A stretch of 28,247 bases of DNA from DASSTJ01 sp035707965 (lineage in GTDB: Bacteria > Actinomycetota > Actinomycetes > Actinomycetales > Angustibacteraceae), in assembly GCA_035707965.1 (NCBI GenBank), contig DASSTJ010000196.1, positions 1 to 28,247 on the forward strand, read 5' to 3'. The position numbers and the translations under genes were made by a program. Below are positions 7,475-15,702 of the stretch, in pieces (the first letter of the stretch is position 1; every line of letters begins with the position of its first letter). Below the pieces are notes generated by a model that saw only the letters and a list, made by a program, of their open reading frames with translations, made no database searches and was not told where the DNA came from.

Positions 7475-8076
7475 GCTGTCCCGTCACGCCGGTCCACGAC
7501 CCTGACACGCTGCCGCCAGGCCTCCCGCGGCCGGTAGACGACGGGGGCGCCGCTCACCTCCCCGGCGCGACGCTGCCGCACGTCGCCCTGACGGACACGG
7601 ACGGCCAGCACGTCGATCTGGCCGCCCTTGCTGGTCGCAGCGTCGTCTACGCCTACCCGCGCACGGGACGGCCCGGGCAGGCACCGCTCGTGGACGACTG
7701 GGACGCGATCCCGGGTGCCCGCGGCTGCACGCCGGAGAGCTGCGCCTTCCGCGACCACCACGCCGAGCTCACCGAGCTGGGCGTGCGCGTCCTCGGCCTG
7801 TCGACGCAGTCGACCGCCGACCAGGCGGAGGCCGTCGAACGCCTGCACCTGCCCTTCCCGCTGCTGTCCGACGACCGGCACCGGCTCACGGACGGGCTGC
7901 GGCTGCCGACGTTCGACGTGGCGGGCCAGCGGCTGCTGCGCCGGCTGACGCTGCTGGTGGCCGACGGCGCGATCGAGCACGTCTGGTACCCGGTGTTCCC
8001 ACCCGACGCCCATGCCGGCGAGGTCGTCGCGTGGTTGCGCGATCACCCCGAGGGCGAGCCGGCGGGCCGGGGGTGA
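7471..8076 (+). CDS. Peroxiredoxin, AhpC/TSA (BCP-like)
   Basis: This is a 201-residue thioredoxin-fold peroxidase of the bacterioferritin-comigratory type. The fold begins at LPHVALTDTDGQHVDLAALAG. The active region is GCTPESCAFRDHHAEL with peroxidatic Cys86 and a second Cys91 five residues later, the atypical 2-Cys BCP arrangement. Compared with classical BCP, the loop before Cys86 is longer (YPRTGRPGQAPLVDDWDAIP). VWYPVFPPDAHAGEVVAWL closes the domain. The ATG overlaps the glpX stop (ATGA) and its own TGA overlaps the GTG of the PfkB gene (GTGA), so the three genes form a tightly coupled operon. Confidence 0.9.
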   Translation: MSCPVTPVHDPDTLPPGLPRPVDDGGAAHLPGATLPHVALTDTDGQHVDLAALAGRSVVYAYPRTGRPGQAPLVDDWDAIPGARGCTPESCAFRDHHAELTELGVRVLGLSTQSTADQAEAVERLHLPFPLLSDDRHRLTDGLRLPTFDVAGQRLLRRLTLLVADGAIEHVWYPVFPPDAHAGEVVAWLRDHPEGEPAGRG

Positions 8077-9044
8077 CGGTCCTCGTCGCCGGTGAGTCGC
8101 TCGTCGACGTCGTGGCGCGGCACGGCGGTGTCGTCGACCGCCATGCCGGGGGGAGCCCCGCGAACGTGGCCGTGGGGCTCGCACGGCTCGGGCACGACGT
8201 GACCCTGGCCACCCGGGTCGGCTCGGACGCCGACGGCGACCTGCTGCGCCGGCACCTCGAGGCGGACGGCGTCCGGCTCTCCCCCGGATCCGTCGTCGAC
8301 GGCCGGACGTCCACGGCCACCGCCGTGCTGGACGACGACGGCGCGGCCACCTACGAGTTCGACGTCGACTGGGCGCTCCCGACCGTCGACCTCGCCGACG
8401 TGCTCCACCTGCACGCCGGCTCCATCGGGTCGGCCCTGCCTCCCGGCGCGGCCGACGTCCACCGCCTGCTGGTACGGGCCGCCGAGGCCGGCATCACGAC
8501 GTCCTACGACCCCAACCTCCGTCCGGGGCTCATCGGCAGCGCGGCCGACGAGAGACCGGTCGTCGAGCGGCTCGTCGCCGGCGCCGACGTCGTCAAGGCC
8601 AGTGACGACGACCTGGCGTGGTTGTACGCCGGCACCGCTGCTCCCGACCCGGTCGCGGCGGCCGCGCGGTGGGCGCGCAGCGGACCGCAGCTCGTGGTCC
8701 TCACCCGAGGTGCGGACGGTGCGGTCGCCTGGGTGCGGGAGCAGCCTGACCGGCCGCTGCACCTGCCGTCGCCGTCCGTCCAGGTCGTCGACACCGTCGG
8801 CGCCGGCGACGCGTTCATGTCAGGACTCCTCAGCGGCCTGCTCGACGCCGGCCTCCTCGGTGCTCGCGCGGCGTGCCTCGATCCTGGGGGCCCGTTCGGG
8901 TGGACGACGGACGCCGTCCGGCCCGCTCTCCTGCGCGCCCTGGAGGTCGGTGCCCTGACCTGCGCACGGCCCGGGGCCGACCCCCCGCGACGGGCTGAGC
9001 TCACCGCCCGTTCGGCCGCTTCGCCTCGGCGCGAGCCCCGATAG
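8073..9044 (+). CDS. PfkB-family sugar kinase (fructokinase-like)
   Basis: The 323-residue ribokinase-fold kinase has PfkB signature 1 near the N-terminus (HAGGSPANVAVGLARLGHD, residues about 24-42). Signature 2 (VDTVGAGDAFMSGLL) carries catalytic Asp246 and the GAGD anion hole. The N-terminal VLVAGESLVDVV and the YDPNLRPGL segment resemble bacterial fructokinases and 2-keto-3-deoxygluconate kinases. The substrate cannot be fixed from sequence. Position after glpX suggests phosphorylation of fructose or a related sugar feeding hexose phosphates. The GTG at 8073 overlaps the previous stop and gives the natural N-terminus. The last 25 residues are Arg/Pro/Ala-rich and probably disordered. Confidence 0.88.
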   Translation: MTVLVAGESLVDVVARHGGVVDRHAGGSPANVAVGLARLGHDVTLATRVGSDADGDLLRRHLEADGVRLSPGSVVDGRTSTATAVLDDDGAATYEFDVDWALPTVDLADVLHLHAGSIGSALPPGAADVHRLLVRAAEAGITTSYDPNLRPGLIGSAADERPVVERLVAGADVVKASDDDLAWLYAGTAAPDPVAAAARWARSGPQLVVLTRGADGAVAWVREQPDRPLHLPSPSVQVVDTVGAGDAFMSGLLSGLLDAGLLGARAACLDPGGPFGWTTDAVRPALLRALEVGALTCARPGADPPRRAELTARSAASPRREPR

Positions 9045-9070
9045 CCTGGACGTCGCACAGCTGGGGGTGG
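9042..9070 (+). promoter_or_regulatory. Candidate -10 and ribosome binding site for the PP2C phosphatase gene
   Basis: TAGCCT at 9042-9047 (overlapping the TAG stop of the sugar kinase gene) fits TANNNT. A GGGGGTGG stretch at 9063-9070, one base before the GTG at 9072, could act as a poorly spaced ribosome binding site. Transcription from the glpX operon promoter is also possible. Confidence 0.35.
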
Positions 9071-9071
9071 C

Positions 9072-10910
9072 GTGGACGACGGCATCGTTCCGCTCGGCGT
9101 GGCGCTCCTGGCCGGAGCCGCCGCGTACGTCGCCGTGGCCGCGTACGTGTGGACGAACCGTCACGCTGCCGCTGCTCGCGCGCTCACCGTGCTCACGCTG
9201 GCCGCGGGCGTGTGGACGCTCTGCTATGCGCTCGAGGTGTCGGCGCAGAGCCGGCAGCAGGTCGAGCTGTGGGGCGACCTGAAGTACCTCGGCATCGTGC
9301 TGGTGCCCCCGGCCATGTGGGCCTTCGCGCTGCAGTACACGGGACGACGACGGCGGCTGCGCCACCGGGACGTGGCGCTGCTGCTCGTCGAGCCCGTCGT
9401 CGTCCTGGCCGCCCTGGCCGTGCCGGCCACGCACGACCTCGTGCGGTCGGTCAGCGTCAGCCCGGACGACGTCGGCCAGCTCGTCATCTCGTCCGGCCCG
9501 CTCTTCTGGGCCCACCTCGTCTACAGCTACTCCCTGATGCTGGCGGCGACCTTCGTGCTGGTGCAGGGGCTGCTGAAGGTGACCGACCGGCACCGGTGGG
9601 TCGCGTGGTCGCTGATCGCCGTCGTGCTGGCGCCGATGGTGCTCAACGCCCTGTACAACCTGCAGGTTCCGGGCATGGACCTGGTCGACCTGACCCCCAT
9701 CGCGTTCAGCGTCACGGGTCTGGTCCTGGTGTGGGGCCTCTTCCGGTTCCGGCTGCTCGACCTCATCCCGGTCGGGCGCAAGAAGATCGTCGACCGGATC
9801 CCGGACGCTGTGCTCGTGCTGGACGCGGTGGGCCGGGTCGTCGACGTGAACCCGGCAGGGCTCGCCCTGCTGCGCCTGCCCGCGCGCCGCGTGACCGGCA
9901 GGCCCGCCGTCGACCTGCTGCCCGCTCTCGCCGGGCTGCTCTCGGCCGCCGCCCACGGCCCGGTGTCCGGGTCCTGCTCGCTGACCTCCCCCGACCGGTC
10001 GACCGTGGACGTCGCCGTGACGGTGAGCCCGCTGCCGGACGAGCACCACGACCCGACCGGCCACTTGCTCGTCCTGCGCGACGTCACGGTCCAGCGCGAC
10101 GTGGAGCGGCGGCTGCGCGAGCTGGTGGCCGAGCGCACCGAGACGATCGCCGTGCTGCAGCGGGGGCTGTACCCGCAGCGGGTCCCCGAGGTGCCTGGCA
10201 TCGACATCGCGGCCCAGCTCAGCCCCGCGGAGGCGGAGACCAACGTCGGCGGCGACTTCGTCGACATCCGGGCCACCGGACCACGCCGCTGGACCGTCAT
10301 CGTGGGGGACGTCGTCGGCAAGGGGGCGGGCGCCGCGACGCTGACCTCCCTCGCGCGCCATACCACGCTGGCCCTCATGTCGGTCGGCTGGTCGCCCTCC
10401 AAGGTGCTGGCGCAGGTGAGCCAGGCGATCGCCGCGGACGAGCCGGCGACGCCCGGCGCTGCCGACCCCCGGTTCTGCACCATGGCACTGGCGACGCTGG
10501 AGCCCGCCGCCGCACCGGCGGCGGGGGCCGACGTCGTGCTCGCTCTGGGCGGCCACCCGCGGCCGCTGCTGCTGCGGGCCGACGGAGGCGTCACCGAGGT
10601 GGGCGTGCCTGGCACGCTGCTGGGCATCGTCGACGACCCGGAGCTGCACGACGTGCGGCTGCACCTGCGACCCCGCGAGGCGCTCGTGCTCTTCACGGAC
10701 GGCGTGACCGAGGCGCGGCGTGGTCACGAGGTCTTCGGCGAGGAACGCCTGGCGGCGCTGGTGGGCCAGCTGCGGGGCGCGAGCGCCTCGGAGATCGTGG
10801 CTCGCCTGGTGGGCGCTGTCCGCTCGTTCGGCGGCCAGGACGACCCGCGCGACGACGTCGCCGTGGTCGCCGTGGTCGTGCCCGGGGCAGGGGAGCCGGC
10901 GAGCGACTGA
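9072..10910 (+). CDS. 7TM-sensor / PAS / PP2C (SpoIIE-type) protein phosphatase
   Basis: This 612-residue signalling phosphatase has three parts. Residues 1-230 hold seven membrane segments of the histidine-kinase N-terminal 7TM type, ending in the typical LFRFRLLDLIPVGRKK linker. A PAS-like domain follows at about 235-345 (IPDAVLVLDAVGRVVDVNPAG). A short coil leads to a SpoIIE/RsbU PPM domain at about 375-605. Its metal-binding motifs are intact: NVGGDFVDI (Asp395), VVGDVVGKGAGAA (Asp413), ALGGHPRPLLL, LFTDGVTEAR (Asp543) and DDVAVVAV (Asp594/595). It is expected to dephosphorylate a Ser/Thr phosphoprotein such as an anti-anti-sigma factor. No STAS or anti-sigma gene is nearby, so the partner is encoded elsewhere. 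Only 3 bp separate its stop from the next, convergent gene. Confidence 0.92.
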   Translation: MDDGIVPLGVALLAGAAAYVAVAAYVWTNRHAAAARALTVLTLAAGVWTLCYALEVSAQSRQQVELWGDLKYLGIVLVPPAMWAFALQYTGRRRRLRHRDVALLLVEPVVVLAALAVPATHDLVRSVSVSPDDVGQLVISSGPLFWAHLVYSYSLMLAATFVLVQGLLKVTDRHRWVAWSLIAVVLAPMVLNALYNLQVPGMDLVDLTPIAFSVTGLVLVWGLFRFRLLDLIPVGRKKIVDRIPDAVLVLDAVGRVVDVNPAGLALLRLPARRVTGRPAVDLLPALAGLLSAAAHGPVSGSCSLTSPDRSTVDVAVTVSPLPDEHHDPTGHLLVLRDVTVQRDVERRLRELVAERTETIAVLQRGLYPQRVPEVPGIDIAAQLSPAEAETNVGGDFVDIRATGPRRWTVIVGDVVGKGAGAATLTSLARHTTLALMSVGWSPSKVLAQVSQAIAADEPATPGAADPRFCTMALATLEPAAAPAAGADVVLALGGHPRPLLLRADGGVTEVGVPGTLLGIVDDPELHDVRLHLRPREALVLFTDGVTEARRGHEVFGEERLAALVGQLRGASASEIVARLVGAVRSFGGQDDPRDDVAVVAVVVPGAGEPASD

Positions 10911-10913
10911 CGA

Positions 10914-12650
10914 TCACCGACGCGGGCGCCACCAGCGCGAGAGCGTCGGCCGCACGATGAAGGCCTCGGCCTGCAGGGCAGCGACGGCGACCCTTGCCGC
11001 CGCGGTGGCCCGCGGGAAGCAGAGGAAGCGTGGCACCCACTCGGGCCGGTACTTCGCGTTGGCCCGGTACAGCGACTCGATCTGCCACCACCGAGAGGCC
11101 CCGAGCAGCAGGGAGCGCCACAGGCGCAGGACGGGCCCGGCGCCGACCTCCCCGCCACGCTCGAGAGCTGAGCGGAACACGGCGAAGTTGAGGGACAGTC
11201 GACGGATGCCGAGGGCGCTCGCCTGATCGGCGAGCGTGGCCACGAGGAACTCGAGCATCCCGTTCTCGCTGTCGCGGGAACGTCGCATGACGTCCAGGGA
11301 GAGCCCGTCGACTCCCCAGGGAACGAGCGACAGCAGGGCGACGAGCACGCCGGCGGAGTCGTAGCCGCGCACCACGACGACGTCGCCGTCGGCCGCGTCC
11401 CCCACCCTGCCGAGCGCCATCGAGAAGCCCCGTTCGACGTCGCCGTCCCGCAGGGCGTCGACCGCCGTGCACACCTCGGCCAGCTCCGCGGGTGAGAGGT
11501 CACGCTGCCGCGTCACGTCCGCCGTCGCCCCGGACCTGCGGACGCGGGCGACGGCCTGCCGCACCCCGCGCATGTCGCGCCCGTCCAAGGTGAACGACGT
11601 GAGGTCGACCACGGCCTCGTCGCCGATCTCCAACGCGTCCAGGCCGGCGCGTACGTAGGCGCGCGCACCCTTCTGGCTCGCTCCCAGCACCCCCGGCGTC
11701 CAGGCGAACCGCTCGGCCTCCTCGAGCCACGCCGAGATCGCGCCGGGCCAGGCCTCCGGATCCCCGACGGGGTCGCCCGACGCGAGGCTGACGCCGTCGA
11801 CGACGCGGTACGTGACGGCCGCCAGACCACTGCGGCTGAAGATGGCCGACTTGTCACGGCGCAGCGCGAAGTAGCCGAGGGAGTCGCCGTCGCCGTGCCG
11901 GGCGAGCAGGTCCCGCAGCCGACGCTCCTCGTCGTCCTCCAGCACGGCCGGCTTGCGGCGGGGTGCCAGCAGGATCGCGAGCACCACTCCCGCGGTGAGC
12001 ACCCCGAGGCCGGACAGCACGACGTTGGTCAGCGTGCCGAGGGCGGGACGCCGGTAGGGCAGGTCCGGGACGAAACCCACGAGGCCACGGGCGGTCTCCC
12101 ACACGACCGACCAGCTGTCCGCGTCGGGCGCCGACCTGGCGTTGAGCGCCATGCCGGCACCGAACGACACGAGCGCGGTCAGGACGCCGGCGCGCAGGGC
12201 CAGCCAGCGGGACGACGGCTCGGACTGGGCGTCGAACTCGTCGCGCGTCCAGAGCAGCAGGCCCACCATCGCGGCGTTCAGCCCAGCGGCCTCCCACGTG
12301 CGGTGCCTGGTGTACAGCACCGTCGCGACGACGACGAGGCCGAGGACGAGCCGCCACGCACGACGCTTGCGCCGGGCGACACCGCGTGCGAGGACGAGCA
12401 TGACAGCGGCCAGGCCGATGGCGACGACCATCGAGACGCCGTCGAGGAGCGCGTCGCCGAACCGGCCGTGCTCACGACCGTGCCGCGAGAAGAGGGACAC
12501 CAGGGACAGCAGCGCGACCGCGCGCACGACCCAGGCGACCAGGGTGGGCACCCGGCGGCGTACCTGCGCCGCGGCTGGTGGGGAGGCGGCAGCGTCCGAG
12601 CGGGTGTCACCGTTCGGCCGGTCCCTGGCCTCGCGGTCGTCCGTCGCCAC
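10914..12650 (-). CDS. DUF2156 / MprF-type aminoacyl-phosphatidylglycerol synthase-like membrane protein
   Basis: The 578-residue product has about six membrane segments in its first 220 residues. A cytosolic GNAT-like DUF2156 domain covers about residues 240-560, with LGYFALRRDKSAIFS, VSLASGDPVGDPEAWPGAI, DLTSFTLDGRDMRGVRQAV and LSLVPWGVDGLSLDVMRR. RPEWVPRFLCFP lies near the end. This domain occurs in MprF and in the N-terminal part of mycobacterial LysX, which transfer Lys or Ala from tRNA to phosphatidylglycerol and thereby alter surface charge. No lysyl-tRNA synthetase module is fused here. The substrate amino acid cannot be assigned. The GTG start at 12650 is supported by a TACGCT element 6 nt upstream. 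Confidence 0.85.
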   Translation of the reverse strand: MATDDREARDRPNGDTRSDAAASPPAAAQVRRRVPTLVAWVVRAVALLSLVSLFSRHGREHGRFGDALLDGVSMVVAIGLAAVMLVLARGVARRKRRAWRLVLGLVVVATVLYTRHRTWEAAGLNAAMVGLLLWTRDEFDAQSEPSSRWLALRAGVLTALVSFGAGMALNARSAPDADSWSVVWETARGLVGFVPDLPYRRPALGTLTNVVLSGLGVLTAGVVLAILLAPRRKPAVLEDDEERRLRDLLARHGDGDSLGYFALRRDKSAIFSRSGLAAVTYRVVDGVSLASGDPVGDPEAWPGAISAWLEEAERFAWTPGVLGASQKGARAYVRAGLDALEIGDEAVVDLTSFTLDGRDMRGVRQAVARVRRSGATADVTRQRDLSPAELAEVCTAVDALRDGDVERGFSMALGRVGDAADGDVVVVRGYDSAGVLVALLSLVPWGVDGLSLDVMRRSRDSENGMLEFLVATLADQASALGIRRLSLNFAVFRSALERGGEVGAGPVLRLWRSLLLGASRWWQIESLYRANAKYRPEWVPRFLCFPRATAAARVAVAALQAEAFIVRPTLSRWWRPRR

Positions 12651-12656
12651 CTCGCC

Positions 12657-12662
12657 AGCGTA
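12657..12662 (-). promoter_or_regulatory. -10 element of the DUF2156 gene (leaderless)
   Basis: TACGCT on the minus strand is followed by 6 nt and GTG. The divergent DUF998 gene has a similar but imperfect CAGGAT at 12710-12715, also 6 nt before its GTG. Confidence 0.5.
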
Positions 12663-12721
12663 GGGGCCTCCCTGGAGACGCCGTCGGGCCCGTGGCGGGT
12701 CGGCCGGTGCAGGATGTCCCG

Positions 12722-13447
12722 GTGACCGGAGGAGGAGCGACGCGACGGGGGTCGGTGGCCGGCGCGGTCCTCGGCGGCGTCGCCGGTGTGCTGAACCTCG
12801 GGTTCGTCGCGGAGTGGGCGCTGTCGGGGCCGGCGCGGGTCGGCGCCACGGCGGTGAGCGACCTGTCGATCCCGTCCCGACCGTGGAGCTGGGCGTTCCG
12901 GTCGGCCGACGCGGTCTCGGCGCTGTGCCTGCTCGCCCTGTGCCTGCTGGTGCGAGCGCGTCGACGTCGTCCGGCCGAGCGTGGCCGGTTCCGGTTCGCC
13001 TGGCCGGCCGCCTGGACGCTCGCTGCCGCGTTCGCGACGTCGACCCTCCTCGCCGCGGTCGTCACGGAGACCTGCGCTCCGGCGTACGACCCCGGGTGCC
13101 CCGAACGGCTCAGCGACGCGTCAGTCGTCGACGTGGTGCACGACGTCGTGTCCTCGGCAGGCACGGCGTGCGGGATCCTCGCCGCCCTGCTGCTGGCGGT
13201 GGCGGTGCGTCGCGCCCGTCGGCTCTCGGCGTCGCACGCGGTGGCCGCCGCGCTCGCCTCCGTCACGGGCCTGGTGTTCGTCGCGCTGCAGGCGCGTCCC
13301 CAGGACGACCTCTCCGGCTGGGCGCAGCGCGGGCAGATCCTGGCGCTGTCCGCGTGGTTCGTCGTGGCGGGCTTGACGGCCGACCACATCGCGCGCGCGG
13401 GGGTCGAGGAAGGGCCAGGACGACGGCACGAGAAGATGCGAGCATGA
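12722..13447 (+). CDS. DUF998 family six-helix membrane protein
   Basis: The 241-residue integral membrane protein has six predicted helices at about residues 12-34, 60-77, 94-113, 145-165, 175-192 and 205-222. An extracytoplasmic loop with two Cys (TCAPAYDPGCPERLSD) could form a disulfide. The layout and the LSIPSRPWSWAFRSADAVSAL segment match DUF998, a family of unknown function. The GTG at 12722 is chosen because CAGGAT lies 6 nt upstream and the frame before it is low-complexity antisense to the neighbouring gene. Its TGA overlaps the ATG of the carbonic anhydrase (ATGA), so the two are probably co-expressed. Confidence 0.75.
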   Translation: MTGGGATRRGSVAGAVLGGVAGVLNLGFVAEWALSGPARVGATAVSDLSIPSRPWSWAFRSADAVSALCLLALCLLVRARRRRPAERGRFRFAWPAAWTLAAAFATSTLLAAVVTETCAPAYDPGCPERLSDASVVDVVHDVVSSAGTACGILAALLLAVAVRRARRLSASHAVAAALASVTGLVFVALQARPQDDLSGWAQRGQILALSAWFVVAGLTADHIARAGVEEGPGRRHEKMRA

Positions 13448-14118
13448 CCGACGCCACGCTCACCCCCCGTCAGGCGTTCGAGCAGCTGCTCGAGGGCAAC
13501 GCACGGTTCGCCGAGGACCGCTCCACCAAGAGCGACCAGGACCGCAGCCGGCGAGCTGAGCTCGCCCATGGTCAGCACCCGTTCGCCCTCGTGTTCGGCT
13601 GCGGCGACTCGCGCGTCGCCGCCGAGCTCGTCTTCGACCAGGGCCTCGGACGGCTGTTCGTCGTGCGCACCGCCGGGCACGTCGTGGACGCCGGGGTGCT
13701 GGGCTCCGTCGAGTTCGGCGTCGACCTGCTGTCGATCCCCCTGGTCGTCGTCCTCGGCCACGACTCGTGCGGCGCCGTGACCGCCGGGGTGAACGCCCTG
13801 GAGAGCGGAGACATGCCCGGCGGCTTCCTGCGCGACATCGTCGAGCGCGTGGCTCCCAGCATCCTGGTGGCCCAGCGGGCCGGCGACGCGTCCGTGCCGG
13901 CTGTTCTCGTCGAGCACGTACGGCAGACGGTGCGGCTGCTCGCCGAGCGCTCCCCCGTGCTCGCCCAGGCCGTGGACGCCGGCCGGTGCGCCGTCGTCGG
14001 GCTCGTCTACAGCCTCGACGAGGGTCGCGTGCGCCTCGTGGACTCCGTGGGTGACCTGGGCGAGGTGGGTGACCTGGGCGGCGTGGTCGTCGACGGGCAT
14101 GATGTGACGCAGGGCTGA
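13444..14118 (+). CDS. Beta-class carbonic anhydrase
   Basis: This 224-residue zinc enzyme interconverts CO2 and bicarbonate. The zinc ligands are Cys53 in FGCGDSRVAAELVFD and His106/Cys109 in VVLGHDSCGAV. The Asp55-Arg57 dyad that gates the active site is present. VVRTAGHVVDAGVLGSVEFG is the usual middle segment. It is coupled to the upstream DUF998 gene by a 4-bp overlap. The C-terminus contains a duplicated VGDLGE/VGDLGG segment produced by an 18-bp tandem repeat. Supply of bicarbonate for carboxylation reactions is the likely role. Confidence 0.95.
   Translation: MTDATLTPRQAFEQLLEGNARFAEDRSTKSDQDRSRRAELAHGQHPFALVFGCGDSRVAAELVFDQGLGRLFVVRTAGHVVDAGVLGSVEFGVDLLSIPLVVVLGHDSCGAVTAGVNALESGDMPGGFLRDIVERVAPSILVAQRAGDASVPAVLVEHVRQTVRLLAERSPVLAQAVDAGRCAVVGLVYSLDEGRVRLVDSVGDLGEVGDLGGVVVDGHDVTQG
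14047..14080. repeat. 18-bp tandem duplication in the carbonic anhydrase gene
   Basis: GTGGGTGACCTGGGCG occurs at 14047-14062 and again at 14065-14080, an 18-bp period that duplicates six codons near the C-terminus of the carbonic anhydrase. Confidence 0.85.
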
Positions 14119-14185
14119 GCACGCCCGAGGGCAGCTCGGCAGGCACCCAGACACACGCGACCAAGACGGAAGGGCGTTGGCGGAC

Positions 14186-15589
14186 GTGGCGAACGAGCAG
14201 GGCGAGTACCGCATCGAGCACGACACGATGGGTGAGGTCCGCGTGCCCGCGGACGCCAAGTGGCGCGCCCAGACCCAGCGCGCCGTCGAGAACTTCCCCA
14301 TCTCCGGCGTGACGGTGGAGCCGGCGCAGGTGCACGCGCTCGCGCGCATCAAGGCGGCTGCGGCCCGGGTGAACTCACGGCTCGGCGTCGTCGACGACGA
14401 CGTCGCGCAGGCGATCGTGGCGGCGGCCGACGAGGTCGTGAGCGGCCGCTGGGACGCCGAGTTCCCGATCGACGTCTACCAGACCGGCTCCGGCACCTCG
14501 ACCAACATGAACCTCAACGAGGTGATCGCCACGCTGGCCAGCGAGCGCCTGGGCCGGCCGGTTCACCCGAACGACCACGTCAACGCGTCGCAGTCGAGCA
14601 ACGACACCTTCCCCACCAGCCTGCACCTGGCGGCGACCGACGCAGCCGTGAACCAGCTCGTGCCTGCGCTCGACCACCTCGCGTCGTCCCTCGAGCGCAA
14701 GGCGGACGAGCTGGCCGACGTCGTGAAGAGCGGGCGCACGCACCTCATGGACGCGACGCCGGTCACGCTCGGTCAGGAGTTCGGCGGCTTCGCGGCGCAG
14801 ATCCGGTACGGCATCGAGCGGGTGCAGTCGTCGCTGGGCCGCGTGGCCGAGCTGCCGCTGGGTGGCACCGCGGTCGGCACGGGCATCAACACCCCTGCCG
14901 GCTTCGCGGCGGCTGTCGTGGCCGACCTCGCCGAGTCGACGGGTCTGCCCCTCACCGAGGCGCGCAACCACTTCGAGGCGCAGGGTGCCCGCGACGCCCT
15001 GGTCGAGCTGTCCGGCCAGCTGCGCACGGTCGCGGTGGGCCTGGTCAAGATCTGCAACGACCTGCGGTGGATGGGGTCGGGGCCGCGCGCCGGCCTCGGC
15101 GAGGTGCACCTTCCCGACCTGCAGCCGGGGTCGAGCATCATGCCGGGCAAGGTCAACCCGGTCGTCCCTGAGGCCACGCTCATGGTGTGCGCGACGGTCA
15201 TGGGCAACGACGCCACGGTGGCCTTCGCCGGCGCGTCCGGCACCTTCGAGCTCAACGTGATGATGCCGGTCATGGGCCAGGCGCTGCTGGAGTCGATCCG
15301 GCTGCTGTCCACGTCGTCCCGGCTGCTCGCCGACCGCTGCGTCGACGGCCTGGTGGCGGACGTCGACCGCTGCCGCGAGCTCGCCGAGAGCTCACCGTCG
15401 GTCGTCACGCCGCTCAACCGCTTCATCGGCTACGAGAACGCGGCGAAGGTCGCCAAGAAGGCGGTGGCCGAGCGCACGACGATCCGGGACGCCGTCCTCG
15501 CGCTCGGGTTCGTCGACCGGGGCGAGATCACGACGGAGCAGCTCGACCAGGCGCTCGACGTGCTGTCGATGACGAAGGCCCCGCAGTAG
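14186..15589 (+). CDS. fumC: Class II fumarate hydratase
   Basis: This homotetrameric, iron-free fumarase interconverts fumarate and malate in the TCA cycle. The 467-residue protein has YRIEHDTMGEVRVPADAKWRA at the N-terminus. The substrate-site segments TGSGTSTNMNLNEVIA and NASQSSNDTFPTSLH follow, then SGRTHLMDATPVTLGQE. The fumarase/aspartase signature GSSIMPGKVNP begins near residue 315. The C-terminus has the usual small helical domain. Start choice is open: the GTG at 14186 is a better codon, while a TTG at 14177 lies almost on the GGAAGGG ribosome-binding sequence at 14168-14174. No clear promoter is visible in the 67-nt gap, so read-through from the carbonic anhydrase gene is possible. 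Confidence 0.95.
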   Translation: MANEQGEYRIEHDTMGEVRVPADAKWRAQTQRAVENFPISGVTVEPAQVHALARIKAAAARVNSRLGVVDDDVAQAIVAAADEVVSGRWDAEFPIDVYQTGSGTSTNMNLNEVIATLASERLGRPVHPNDHVNASQSSNDTFPTSLHLAATDAAVNQLVPALDHLASSLERKADELADVVKSGRTHLMDATPVTLGQEFGGFAAQIRYGIERVQSSLGRVAELPLGGTAVGTGINTPAGFAAAVVADLAESTGLPLTEARNHFEAQGARDALVELSGQLRTVAVGLVKICNDLRWMGSGPRAGLGEVHLPDLQPGSSIMPGKVNPVVPEATLMVCATVMGNDATVAFAGASGTFELNVMMPVMGQALLESIRLLSTSSRLLADRCVDGLVADVDRCRELAESSPSVVTPLNRFIGYENAAKVAKKAVAERTTIRDAVLALGFVDRGEITTEQLDQALDVLSMTKAPQ

Positions 15590-15604
15590 CCCCGGTCGCC
15601 CCGC

Positions 15605-15660
15605 TGAGTGATGCACTCTGGCACGACGCGCCAGCGTGTCGAGCGAGCCTGCATCACTGA
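15605..15660. terminator. Inverted repeat between fumC and the convergent transglycosylase gene
   Basis: AGTGATGCA at 15607-15615 pairs perfectly with TGCATCACT at 15650-15658. Inside, CTGGC (15618-15622) pairs with GCCAG (15630-15634). The nested structure sits 16 nt after the fumC stop and 43 nt before the stop of the convergent gene, so a bidirectional terminator is the simplest reading. There is no T tract. Confidence 0.5.
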
Positions 15661-15702
15661 CCGGTCGTCGGTCGTCGCACGGGCCGAGGCGGGCGGTCTG
15701 GC

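Noticed and set aside
8820..10727. A 635-codon minus-strand open frame
   Set aside because: It is antisense to the PP2C phosphatase and the sugar kinase, with low-complexity His/Gln/Arg-rich translation and no recognisable motif.
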